From the NCBI GenBank assembly GCA_946122785.1, contig CAMGYJ010000011.1, positions 35,180,513 through 35,244,512 of the forward strand: a stretch of 64,000 nucleotides of DNA. Direction: 5' to 3'. The position numbers and the translations under genes were made by a program. Within the stretch, counting starts at the first letter, position 1; each line of letters starts with the position of its first letter. A model generated the notes under the pieces. The model worked only from the letters and a program-made list of their open reading frames with translations, had not been told where the DNA came from and did no database searches. Source of the stretch: Linum tenue. Its lineage: Eukaryota; Streptophyta; Magnoliopsida; Malpighiales; Linaceae. Below, one piece after another: positions 54,241 to 64,000 of the stretch.

Positions 54241-56899
54241 GGCCAATACTACGGTGCCACCAATAAAAGTGCCGCACCGGTGTGACGCGACCCTTCATTG
54301 GTCCACGTGGATATGAGGTGGCGTTGATTTTGTTTAATTAATCCCAACCAAACCCCAGGTGGCCCGTTAGAACTTAGAAGTAGCCCAACCGGGCGAAAGG
54401 ATTCTCCATAACTCCGTAACTCCGTTCAAGGTTTTGTTTTCGTTTTTATGTTAATTAATTAAATTAAAATTCATGTAACTGTTTTTTTGGCAAAATCAGA
54501 AAACATGGATCTACACCAAACGAAACAACAGCACAGTTCATCGATCTCCCTCGCCGGCGGTCTCTACAAAATCTTTCCCGGCGACTTGTCCGTCGTCGAT
54601 CCCATCTCCCCGGTCTACCTATCGCCTGGATTGAAATCCCTCACTGCTCCCTCCGACATTGATTATGATGTTGTTCTCCCCTTCTCTATTTCAGTTTATT
54701 CTTTTCTTTCTCCTGTCTGGAGATGGTTGTATTGGCAGTGGCCTGCTGCATATTGCAAGGCGGGAGGGTATTTTCTTATCTGGAAGATTTCCGTTATTTG
54801 GTTGTTTGTTTATGCTATCTGCTCTGGCATTGATTCCAGTTTACCTTTAGATTGGTAGGTGGAGGGTAAGCTTAGCTACCGCTGACTTGAACTTCCTCCT
54901 ACAAACATGATTCTTTCGTTGATGTCGTTTGTGAATCTGCTAGCTCTAGCATTGGCGGTTCAATGATTTCAGGGGTTGAGAGCAGGTGAGAAGCTTTTGA
55001 TGTGCATTTTGGTATTGTTTTGCTTTCATGGTTCTTGAACAATCAGGTCAATTGAAGCTACTGAAATTTTTAGCTAGTTGTTCTTTTCTACATGACAGGT
55101 CTTAAGTGTATGCACTGAGCACTCATCAACACAAACGACTTCATAGAGGGCATCTAAACAAAAAGTTGGAAGTTTCCCCCAACTATTTCTGTTCTTGCAG
55201 ATCCCTGGGCTGGTGAATGTGTCTTTACTGATGTGAGGAAATATTATGGTACTGCAATGCTTGGAATCGAGTTTCCTCCGGGAAAAACCTAGCAGGAGCA
55301 GCAGCTGAGCAAGCAACTTTGGCACGATAACTGGCGGGTAGGACATGCCCCTCTTAGAGCTTAGGGTGGCCCTAGCATTATTCACTATCTGCTCACACGT
55401 ATTGTAATATGCTTGCTGCATTTTAGCTCATTTGGTATGGGCATTTGAAACATAATTATCTACATTGCCCGACTCTGTTGTTCACTACTCTCGACACAAA
55501 CACAATGTTACACAATTAGACATGTCGTATCATGGTGCAGAGCCATCATGGAGGAGCTTGTAGAGTTTATTTCTTATATCTAACTTTCATGTAGGTGATT
55601 TCGTAAGTTATTTCTCTAATTCTGTGCTTGTTGTTTCCTGTTTTTGTTAGCTGTGGAAACCTAAGGTTTGTAATGACAAGAGATGAGTTTCTAAGGACAA
55701 ATTAGAGAAGCAGGCATGACTGGTTTGCACTTTCTATCGAAAATGGTTGCAGTTGCAGGCATGACTGGTTTACATCAAGGCGGAGGGTGTTGAGATGCAG
55801 AATTGCGATGATCTGTTCCTGGAGAGCCCTCCAGTTGCTGTAGCTGTACATGCTCTGTATAAAACATAAGTTCGTTCTTCAAGGAGGAGGATAAGGGAGG
55901 CTAATTTAGGCATCAGTGGCCTACTTTGTTGGTAGATGAACTATAATTTAACAAATTATTGAGGTCTTTACATCAAACAACATGTAGTTTTGTATTGATG
56001 TTAACCAGTAAGTAGGATGAGAACCACCCTATTAATCGAGTTTCTTGTACTTCATTCTCAACAAAAGCTACATTTTGCTTTACACAGACAAAAAAAGGTA
56101 CACCTCAGCTTCTCTCCTATCAAACTTGGTAGTCGTGGGCAACAGTACAGTACTGAGCATCTATCCTAGATGATAATGGTGTGAAAGGCTGAGTTATGGA
56201 AAAAGATCTATATACCTTCAGTTTAATTTACAGGCTTTATAATTGCAACACATTACACATGGGACATGATTTCTTTCTTTCTAAAGAGCAAACAACACTT
56301 TCACCCAAAAAAAAGAGCAAACAACGCCTTGCAAGTTGCATATCCTGTTTTCCTTCAAGCATGGGCTCTTCTCATTCCTCCATGATGAACAACGAACCAA
56401 CTTTGGGTTTTTACACGATTCCGACAGTGGGATCGGGCGCGCAGCCCGAAAGGGACGACGCAGAGGGAAGGATCAGATCGTCTTGTACGGTGGCAGTAGA
56501 GCAGCTCGACCGAGACAGAGAGGAATCAGAGATTCATCGAATTGTTTTGCAGAATGAATGTAGGAGGAGGAACACGGTGAAGGAGTTTCAATTTTTTTTG
56601 CCTTTTCATTTGCTTTTTGTGTTCGCTTCTTGGAGAAATCAGAAATATATGCATTTAAAATTTAAACGAGTTTTAACTGAATAAATGAAAATAAAATAAC
56701 GGCAAACGGTCGGGAAGTGGGAAGACGGCATATAGGTTCTCCGTCACTCTGGAGAGCTGCTGGTTTGGGCCGGTCATATGGTTTATTGGGTATGGCCTTA
56801 TTTAATAAATTAAATCAGCGCCATGTCATGTACAGGTGGACGAATCACAGAGTACGGCACCGGTGCCGCATTTTTAATAGCGGCACTGTAGTATTGGCC
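54241..56899. mobile_element. Mutator-like element (2,659 bp) with gene-like contents
   Basis: The ends GGCCAATACTACGGTGCC and, reversed, GGCCAATACTACAGTGCC begin inverted arms of roughly 80-90 bp (shared: GCCGCACCGGTG / GCGGCACCGGTG, then GTCCAC). The perfect 9-bp duplication aagagattc lies at 54232-54240 and 56900-56908. No transposase is recognised. The interior holds an exon-like frame near the left end, a second exon-like stretch near 55200-55290 and a GC-rich coding-like segment at 56390-56580, all unidentified. Probable Pack-MULE. Confidence 0.9.
54487..54663 (+). pseudogene. Exon-like frame inside the Mutator-like element, unidentified
   Basis: From the ATG at 54505 the frame reads MDLHQTKQQHSSSISLAGGL then YKIFPGDLSVVDPISPVYLS and on to SDIDYD. 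It has the codon use and complexity of a real first exon, but I cannot name the family. After about 54670 the reading becomes T-rich and intron-like. It may be the 5' exon of a captured gene; an exon-like stretch ending GIEFPPGKT and a stop (near 55200-55290, after a TTGCAG acceptor) could be another part of it. Confidence 0.4.
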
Positions 56900-56908
56900 A
56901 AGAGATTC

Positions 56909-57345
56909 TCATTTCCACCTCTTGCAACTTTTGATTTTTTTCAAAGACCAAAGTACACTAGTACTTAAAAGATTTCTTACAATAAACTAATTTTATAAAG
57001 AAAATGCCAATCTATACATGATTCTCTTTGATCACTATATACTCAAGCGATCTGCATCTTAATTGGTTAGGTCGAAAACGATATGTCTTTGATCGTTGAA
57101 GCAGAACGTGATCAATGTAGACTGTTTGTAATTGAAGCTATGCAAGCATTGATCTTCGTAATTAACAACAATGTTAGTCGTAATTAACAACAATGTAAGT
57201 TGAACGTGCACCCTTAATCGCTTAGAACAAAAGCAATATGGGATAGATCCCTTTGGTCTAAAACCATCAATATGAAGATCTCCTAGCCTTAAAGTGGCTG
57301 CACTTGCAATTTCTCAACCATGAGTTATAACTTATAAACTCAGGC
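56909..57345. other. Intergenic stretch, nothing recognised
   Basis: AT-rich; the phrase gtaattaacaacaatgt is repeated at 57158 and 57180. Confidence 0.35.
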
Positions 57346-57353
57346 ACTTCTAC

Positions 57354-58360
57354 ATAGAACTGGTACTCGGTCGGTAACCGGTTTAAATGTTAACCGGATA
57401 ATCGGTTAATGGTATTCCGAAATACACCAAGAACCCTTCTATATACTGATACTGGTTGATATCCAGTATACCAATTTACCAACTAGCCGGCTACCGATAA
57501 AAAATTTGTTATTGAACAATCAAGGATGAAGAGGGGCAAAATTGTTTCGGAGGGGAGACAGAGAAGGCAATCGTGTCCAACGGCGGAGGCCGGAGTCCTT
57601 GCCGTTCGACGTCTTTCTCCTTTTGGAGTGCCGCCATGTCTCTCCTCTCTCCTCTCTACACCTCTCTGACGACTGTCAATTGAAAATCGAAGATACCCCA
57701 CCAGAATCGTCCTCGTCACCAGCTACCGGAGGCCCAAAATCATCCCCGCAACCAAAATCTGCCCACAAAGAATACGCGAAGGCGGTTCAAGTTCGTTATG
57801 ATTCGAATGGGCTGGGATTCGCGGTGGTCGGTAGGGCTTTGACAGACGACAGCAACGAAGACACACCTCTTTGCGACATGCAAGTTGTTGGAGGAGACGG
57901 TGAGAGTAGCGATATGCTGTTGCTGGCCAATGATGAAGCTAATTGTTTCGTGGTTGTGGGTGATTAGGTGTAGATCTATGGGAGAGATGAGAGAGGAGAG
58001 GAAAAACGGTGAGAAAAGAAGAGAGAAGAAACTCAGAGGAATGGAGGTAACGTGGATGGTGGTTGTGGATTGGGAGAGGCAAGACATGGATTGGGGAAGA
58101 AGAGTTGCTTAGTTGGGGAAGAAGAGTTACATAGGGAGAGAGGGTTCACTCGCAGGTGAAAGGAGAGTGGGGAGGGCTTTCCATTTGCTGTGATTTAAGG
58201 GTGAGCGACGGTAATCTAGTATACCAGTTAATTGCCGGTTAATAACCGGCTACACTTTGGTATATCGAGTACTATTTTTTTTGCTATTGCATACCGGCAT
58301 CGCCTGTTACTCGTTCGATATTCGGTTAAATCGTTATCTGGCTAATTGATTACCAATCCT
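57354..58360. mobile_element. hAT element, non-autonomous (1,007 bp), with coding-like interior
   Basis: Perfect 8-bp direct repeat acttctac at 57346-57353 and 58361-58368. Inverted ends are weak (ATAGAACTGGTACTCGG against AGGATTGGTAATC), but both subterminal regions are rich in ACCGG and GGTTAAC words like the hAT elements at 38371 and 43033. The interior holds a 141-codon frame (57542-57967, +) with acidic Ser-rich sequence that I do not recognise. Confidence 0.75.
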
Positions 58361-58368
58361 ACTTCTAC

Positions 58369-61069
58369 TTTACCACTCCAATTAGGCCAACTATAACCTA
58401 ATTTTGCGCAATAGTATAGTGGGCGACTAAAGTTGTATTCCAGGGGCCTTAGTGGCCTAGCATACTCGAGAGCTCTATTATTATCTATTCGATTCTTTAG
58501 GAGTTTTTGTTTGGAACTAAACTAATTAAACATATTAAACTAAATGAGATGCACAAAGAGAAAGATGATACTTAGGGTTCAGCTCCATCACCCTAGCATA
58601 CGAGTAATGACATGCAATGGATAACATAAATTTCTACGACAATGGAGGCATGAGAGTGAATCAATGATAATTCCTACCCTCTTTAAATGAGTTTAACCCG
58701 TAAGCACACATCTCAAGTGAATCAATGATCATGTAGACACCAAAGAAGCATCTATTAGTTAAGTCCCTACTCAACCTCAGGAGATGTTCACCTCAACCTA
58801 GGTCAAGCCCTAAAATCATCATCACATGACATACAACATGCAAACAATATTCATATGCACACAAATCATGTAATAAAGCATTAGAATGCTAATTGAACTC
58901 AAATACCCCATACATTAAAGCATGCCATTCATTACACATAAAATACCTAGTTAGGTTTTGGGGATTTGGCCCCAAATACCTTACATTACTATCCCGCGAA
59001 GGGGGAAGAAAAACACATAAAAAGGGAAGGAAAATCATAAAAAGAAGTGCCCTTGTTGGAATCCTTCTTCTCCAAACTCTTCTCTTCTTCAAGGGAAACC
59101 CCTAAATTATCACTAATCTCTCCAAAACCTGTCTTAAATCAAGCCCTCTTACACCCTTTGGGGTATCCTTCTATTTATTGAGATTAGAAATTCGGAGACG
59201 TTCACAACCATTTTCGAGAAAAGTTCACGGTCTTGAACTCGAAATTTGTCACACGATCTCGATGTGGCGTCGCTTTACCCTATTCGCGAAGGGGGTTCAC
59301 AAGGTGGAGATCTCGGTCGTGATCTGGAAGTCGCGACCATGATCTTTGACCCTTTGTCATGTATCGGGGCTAAAGGCCTACGAGTCATAACACGAGACCT
59401 TTTGTTCTTCCTCGTGGTAGCCTCTTGAAATTCACAACCGAGTGACTAAAGATCCCAACCTGATCTTCTGCGATGTTATGCAATCTTGAGTTCGTGGCCG
59501 GATATCCCTAGCCATGAAATTTGCTCTATTATGCGCACAATCTTTGTTTGCCCCAATTTCCCGAGACTTGAGACTTGATCTTCACCATATACGATAAACA
59601 CACACATCTTCACTTAACATCAACCATGCATATGCTAGGAAGCAATTATCGGCTATAATACAAATTTACACATTTTGATTCACAAATGGACATGACAACA
59701 CCAAGATATAGGGAGGTAAAGAACACCTATTTGAGTGTTACCAATCCACCCATGCTTAAACGTTTGCTTGTCCCCAAGCAAACATGTGATTAAAATGTGC
59801 AACTCAAAGTCCTTACACCTCTCCCCTAAATGTGTTTCAAACCAAGATTCTTGATTGTTGGTAAGAAGGATGAATGCTCTAATTGTTTTATTTTACACCT
59901 TCCACATAACCTTTTATTATGTTCTTGAGATTTCTTTGGGTTTGTTGAAACGAAGATGTTTTGTGTTTCTGACTGAGCAAGTAGGAGTCCTATGCATTTT
60001 TTCTTTCTCTCCTCTACTTAGACTTCTGCCACTACATGAAGATGACAAACCTTTGAACGGATTCGAACAAAATCTAAGCAGGATCTCCATGTACATCACC
60101 CTCTAATTTTCATGCGATTGATTGGGAGTATTCATATTTTATGAGCTAGTACTGAAAACTTTCATTGAAAAAGTGTGATCGGTGCCTCACACCTAACCCT
60201 TTGAAAAGCAACGCCACTTCATTCAAAATTTGGTTGTGGAAACGAACAGAACCACCCGTCAAGCAACCACCTATAACTAAAATTCAAGCTTCACGTTCAA
60301 ACAAACCACACACATTCACTATTAAAACTTTCAAAGCAAGATACGCCAAGAAATCAAACAAAAACTCTTCATTTCGAAACATCTCACGCATTTTGCTCCT
60401 TAACATTGATAGACAAGGAGAAGCTAGATTTAATAATTCAAAGCATGAAATCACATAGTATGGCATTGGGGCTTACTTGGAACCCCTAAAATTTTGAATT
60501 TCTTTTGGAGTAATATCTTAGGTTTCTAGCGAGTTACTATCACACCAATCAACCACCATTCACACAACCATTCAATCAATTGTATTCTCAAACATAATCA
60601 TAAACACATGCATTCATCATCATAGAGAATCAATCAATCGAATAAAAACATCATTCATGAACGTTTAAAAACATGCAGGGTATATCCTCCCCACACTTAA
60701 GAGACACATGGTCCTCAATGTGAGAGATCAAGGTAGAGGGATGTGGGTTATCGAAAAAAAAAATATAAAAGAACTAGTCTACCACACACAATGAATCATT
60801 TACACATACTAAATATTTTAGTCTAAGTACTTAAAAGGAAAATTAAGAACATTGTTAAAGTTAAGTAAAATAGAAAGAAAGATAAGAAAATGATAGGAAG
60901 TGGCCCTGTAATGCCAAGTGGAACTACTCATTACCGAAAGAAACATCTGGTTCATTAAAGTTCATAGGGATCTGGGGAAGGTGTCACAACATAGGGAGGA
61001 TCGATCAAGGACATGCCCATTCCAAGTTGCTTCATAGTAGCATGATGGTGAGCATTGGAATGTCTCTGT
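58369..61069. other. Probable LTR-retrotransposon non-coding DNA
   Basis: No gene recognised. Stretches such as CATGCTTAAACGTTTGCTTG with 'tccccaagcaaac' (59750-59785) and 'tatatcctccccacacttaa' (60680-60700) have the style of the long non-coding part of plant Ty3 elements. No LTR pair or coding domain is visible, so this is a weak call. Confidence 0.33.
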
Positions 61070-61077
61070 GCCTCGGC

Positions 61078-62644
61078 TAGGGGTGTAAGCTTGACCCTAG
61101 AGACTCGTCGGCCCACCCCGCCCTTCTCGACCCTGAGGGTCGGACATGGTCAGTTTAGCGTTGGGTAGGTCAGGTCAACTTACAGGCGGGTTACTTTTTG
61201 ACTTGTGACTCATGGCAACAATTAGTAATATGAAATTCCTTATACCAACACAATGGAACTGTATGTAAAGTCTTAAAAGTTTTGGTACTATAATGCAAGT
61301 TAAAAATAAAGGTACTAAGATATAATTTTACCACCAAAATTTATAGACCTGTTTGTAAAAATAAATTTCAATTGCTAAATTTTAAGAAAATTAAATTTCA
61401 GCATCGAAATGTAATTTAAAAAAAATCAATCTAGACGTGCCTATCAAGTTGTTGTTTCAAATCGCATGGATCGATGCGTCAATGCTCGATCAAATACATC
61501 ACATCCCTAGATTTTATTGATGTACGATTTAGGATAATAAATATCGACCGCCATCTAGCATTAAATATAAATGGAGTTAATATTTTTTCATTTGTAACCA
61601 AGGAAAATATAAATGATTCTCAAATATTAGGAAATTTTTTATGGTGAAGAAGTTGGGGCTTAGCTGCAAATATGGTGAACAAAAATAAGTGAAACCCGAC
61701 CCATCTGACTCACCCCAACCGTATTTATTGCTAAAAACTTAGGTTTAATGTTAAGTGATGATTTTCTTTTGTGGAAACTACCTCATTTGGGTGGTGTGGG
61801 TTTTGGGTTATGCAACCCGTCGATACCCGACCCAACCCATGTTATAACTGTTGTTCTATGTGTATGTATCTGAAACGTATATAAGTCGTATACAAGCATA
61901 TTGTGAGAAAATTTTGATATTTTGTCATATTTACTCTCATTGTTTCACTAACCTAATGCATTTTCCAATTAAAAGATTTAGACGTATATTTAACATAGGT
62001 TTTGGTTCACATTGGTTTTTATACAATTTTAGTAGAATAACATAGTATGGATGCGTTAGCTTATAATTAATAAAGTCTTTAATTTATTTCGATAAATATT
62101 TATGGAAAATACTATACATAGGTCGAAGCAAATTGTAATCAAGATCCAAGCAACAATTTCTATGCAATTCGATGTTTTTGCTTTGGTTTATTTGCTTGGA
62201 ATTTCATTAGTTATATACTTTTTATGTTGGATTTTTGCTTAAAAATATTGTAACGGGAGAGATCCATGGTTCATAAGTAAAAAACCAACCTTAACTGACA
62301 AAACGCGTTTTGGGGTAAAATGGAGGAGTTCTTGTGAGAACTTCGAAATTAAATGTGCTCAGTGTGGACTACAACAATGATGAGTGACCTTATGAGAAGT
62401 CATTGAATTCCACCCCAAGTCGAAAACTGAGAGGGTTGGGGCCCAAAGCGGACAATATCTTCGTCGAGAAAAAGTTACAGATGTTACAAATATAACACAC
62501 ATGGGTCGTCCAATCATAAACAAACGATAGAGTTCTATTTTTTTTTTTTTGGTGGATTTGGATTTAGTACTTTCAAAGTCGTAATGTATGGGTTAGGTGA
62601 TTAAAACGACTAAATCAGTACCACCCAATCCATAAGCACCCCTA
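61078..62644. mobile_element. hAT-like element (about 1.57 kb)
   Basis: Left end TAGGGGTGTAAGC; right end reversed TAGGGGTGCTTATGG. The CCCGACCCA / GACCC words near the left part mark the common TAGGGGTG hAT class. Flanks gcctcggc and ccctcagt are an imperfect 8-bp repeat (5 of 8). The outer sequence rejoins as a continuous 'gtgcctcagtcacatactc' phrase. No transposase. Confidence 0.6.
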
Positions 62645-62652
62645 CCCTCAGT

Positions 62653-63199
62653 CACATACTCACATTGCATACTCATAATTTCTTGAGTGATGAAAGAGAG
62701 GAAGAAAGTGTTGTGGGATGTGAACGAATAAGATTGTGAGGGTTTTATAGTTGCGGCTGGGAGGAGCACCGATCGTTGAGTTCTCTAGCGATACACATGA
62801 ATCGTTTCAGGTCAAATTGATCAACTCTTTCCCACATGCCACCTCAACTATCAGTCTCGCATTTTTAGGCAAATCACCTTCCTCCGTAGTGATGAATGCG
62901 GATTGCTGAGTCGTTAACCAATCAGTTGTTACCTCGCTTGCCAACTCAACGATCTGTGAGCGTCGCTTTTCTATATAGCGATCAAAGACAGATAGCTTTA
63001 GAACTTAGTGATCAAAGTGCAGATCGCTTGAGTCTGCAACGATCAAACAGAAACATGTGTAAGTTGTGAATTTCTTATAAATATTGTGTATATTGGAATT
63101 TTTTAAGTGCTAGAGTACTTTGGGGGGGAAAGCCCTTGTACCTTAGGACATACTACTAGATTTCTTGATGATTGCCAAATTACTCCTTAGAGTCTAGAC
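62653..63199. other. Intergenic stretch, nothing recognised
   Basis: Continues the probable retrotransposon non-coding DNA. AGCGATCAAAG-type words recur (62976-63040). Confidence 0.3.
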
Positions 63200-63207
63200 G
63201 TTCTAAG

Positions 63208-63884
63208 TGTACCTGGGCGTTGGGCTATGTTTGGGCTAGCACAACACATGCACGCTTCAGGCTAGTTTATCTTGTGTCGTGCTTGGCATGACTCATAAAT
63301 TTTTATGTCGTGCCGTGCCAACCCATTTTCCAAATGTGCTAGGCCCGACCCTGGATCGGGTGTCATGCTCATATTCGTACTTAATGACAAAGAGGAAAAT
63401 AAAAGAGAATAAAAAAGAATGAGAAAATTGGATGGAGAATGAAACTATTAATTAAAAATGTTTTGAGAAAAGTAACATATAAGAGAGTATATGAATATTA
63501 GAAGCATAACGGGTGTGATTTGGCTTTTTTGTTCGACCATTTTTACTTATGGTAGTAATTACATATATATCTTTATGATCACTTCTAATAACAACAAATA
63601 ATTATTTTTGTAGTTGTATTTTGTAATATTTGAACTTATAATTATTTTTATATTTTCTATAAAAAAGTGTTTTTCGTGCCATGTCGTGATTATACTCAAT
63701 AACGTCTCAAAAACATTAAATCTGCAACAATCCACTTATAAACCGTGTCATGCCCATACTCGTACTCGTAAAGTTTAGGTCGGTACGACCCGTAAATATT
63801 TATACTTTTAATGCCCGAACTCGTATCATGCTCTAATCGTGCCGTGTGCTAACCCGGCCCAACCCTGCCCTATGCCCAGATAGA
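63208..63884. mobile_element. hAT MITE (677 bp)
   Basis: Perfect 8-bp direct repeat gttctaag at 63200-63207 and 63885-63892. Ends TGTACCTGGGCGTTGGG and, reversed, TCTATCTGGGCATAGGG match at 13 of 17 positions, and GTGCTAACCCGGCCC near the right mirrors TTGGGCTAGCACAAC near the left. AT-rich centre, no coding sequence. Confidence 0.85.
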
Positions 63885-64000
63885 GTTCTAAGCTTTGAAA
63901 TCCGTGCCTGTTTACTTTCATTTCCGTTTCCTGTTTTTGAGAAAACATATGTTGAAAACAGGTGAAAACAACATTTTATCGTTTTCGAAAACAGCAGGAA

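Noticed and set aside
57542..57967. 141-codon frame as a stand-alone gene
   Set aside because: Bounded by a hAT element with an exact 8-bp duplication, no recognised domain, no splice or promoter support.
63893..64000. Possible inverted-repeat element at the window edge (GAAAACAG / CTGTTTTTGAG words)
   Set aside because: The window ends before a second terminus can be seen, so no element can be called.
1..64000. CRISPR arrays, operons, phage or bacterial defence genes
   Set aside because: Spliced plant genes and plant transposons throughout; the only regular repeats are inside an LTR element and do not have a repeat-spacer layout.

Overview
The window is nuclear DNA from a flowering plant, most likely a eudicot. 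The evidence is spliced genes with short GT-AG introns whose products match plant-only or plant-typical families, AT-rich intergenic DNA, and dense plant-type transposons (hAT, Mutator-like, PIF/Harbinger-like, Helitron, LINE, Ty1/copia and Ty3/gypsy-like). I cannot name the species.

Only four genes look intact. They are a UDP-galactose/UDP-glucose Golgi transporter of the UDP-GALT1 type (17262-20345, +, 5 exons, 343 aa), allantoinase (27663-30560, +, 14 exons, 515 aa), a BZW / eIF5-mimic W2-domain protein (38959-41823, +, 8 coding exons, 411 aa), and a small conserved plant protein with one membrane helix and a coiled coil (53462-53963, -, 2 exons, about 121 aa). They do not form a pathway; they are ordinary housekeeping genes in a transposon-rich background. 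Two introns, allantoinase intron 1 and intron 4 of the BZW-like gene, begin with GC instead of GT.

Layout. 1-10 kb: retroelement remnants and small inverted-repeat elements, among them a 373-bp Mutator-like MITE with a perfect 9-bp target duplication and a 577-bp PIF/Harbinger-like MITE. 10-14.6 kb: a 5'-truncated, decayed LINE on the minus strand, flanked by unusually long (83-89 bp) direct repeats and carrying a hAT MITE inside its reading frame. 17.3-20.3 kb: the transporter. 20.9-27.7 kb: the 5' flank of allantoinase, split by a Helitron, a long-TIR foldback element, a short Ty3-like LTR retrotransposon and a hAT MITE. 27.7-30.6 kb: allantoinase. 31.5-32.7 kb: a second copy of the allantoinase 5' flank, free of those four insertions but split by a different Mutator-like MITE; it gives natural empty sites. 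36.0-37.6 kb: a Mutator-like element carrying a piece of a bHLH79-like transcription-factor gene (Pack-MULE). 39.0-41.8 kb: the BZW-like gene. 42.4-44.6 kb: a copia fragment and a tandem pair of LTR-like repeats, the first split by a 1-kb hAT. 45.3-47.7 kb: a non-autonomous LTR element on the minus strand whose interior is mostly short tandem repeats. 48-52.6 kb: further MITE and hAT elements. 53.5-54.0 kb: the small gene. 54.2-56.9 kb: a 2.66-kb Mutator-like element with gene-like contents. 57.3-64.0 kb: three hAT-like elements in probable LTR-retrotransposon non-coding DNA.

I found no tRNA, rRNA, CRISPR array or microbial feature. The most informative signal is the paired allantoinase flanks, whose different insertion histories allow transposon boundaries to be read directly. 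All exon limits are inferred by eye from reading frame, splice sites and family knowledge.
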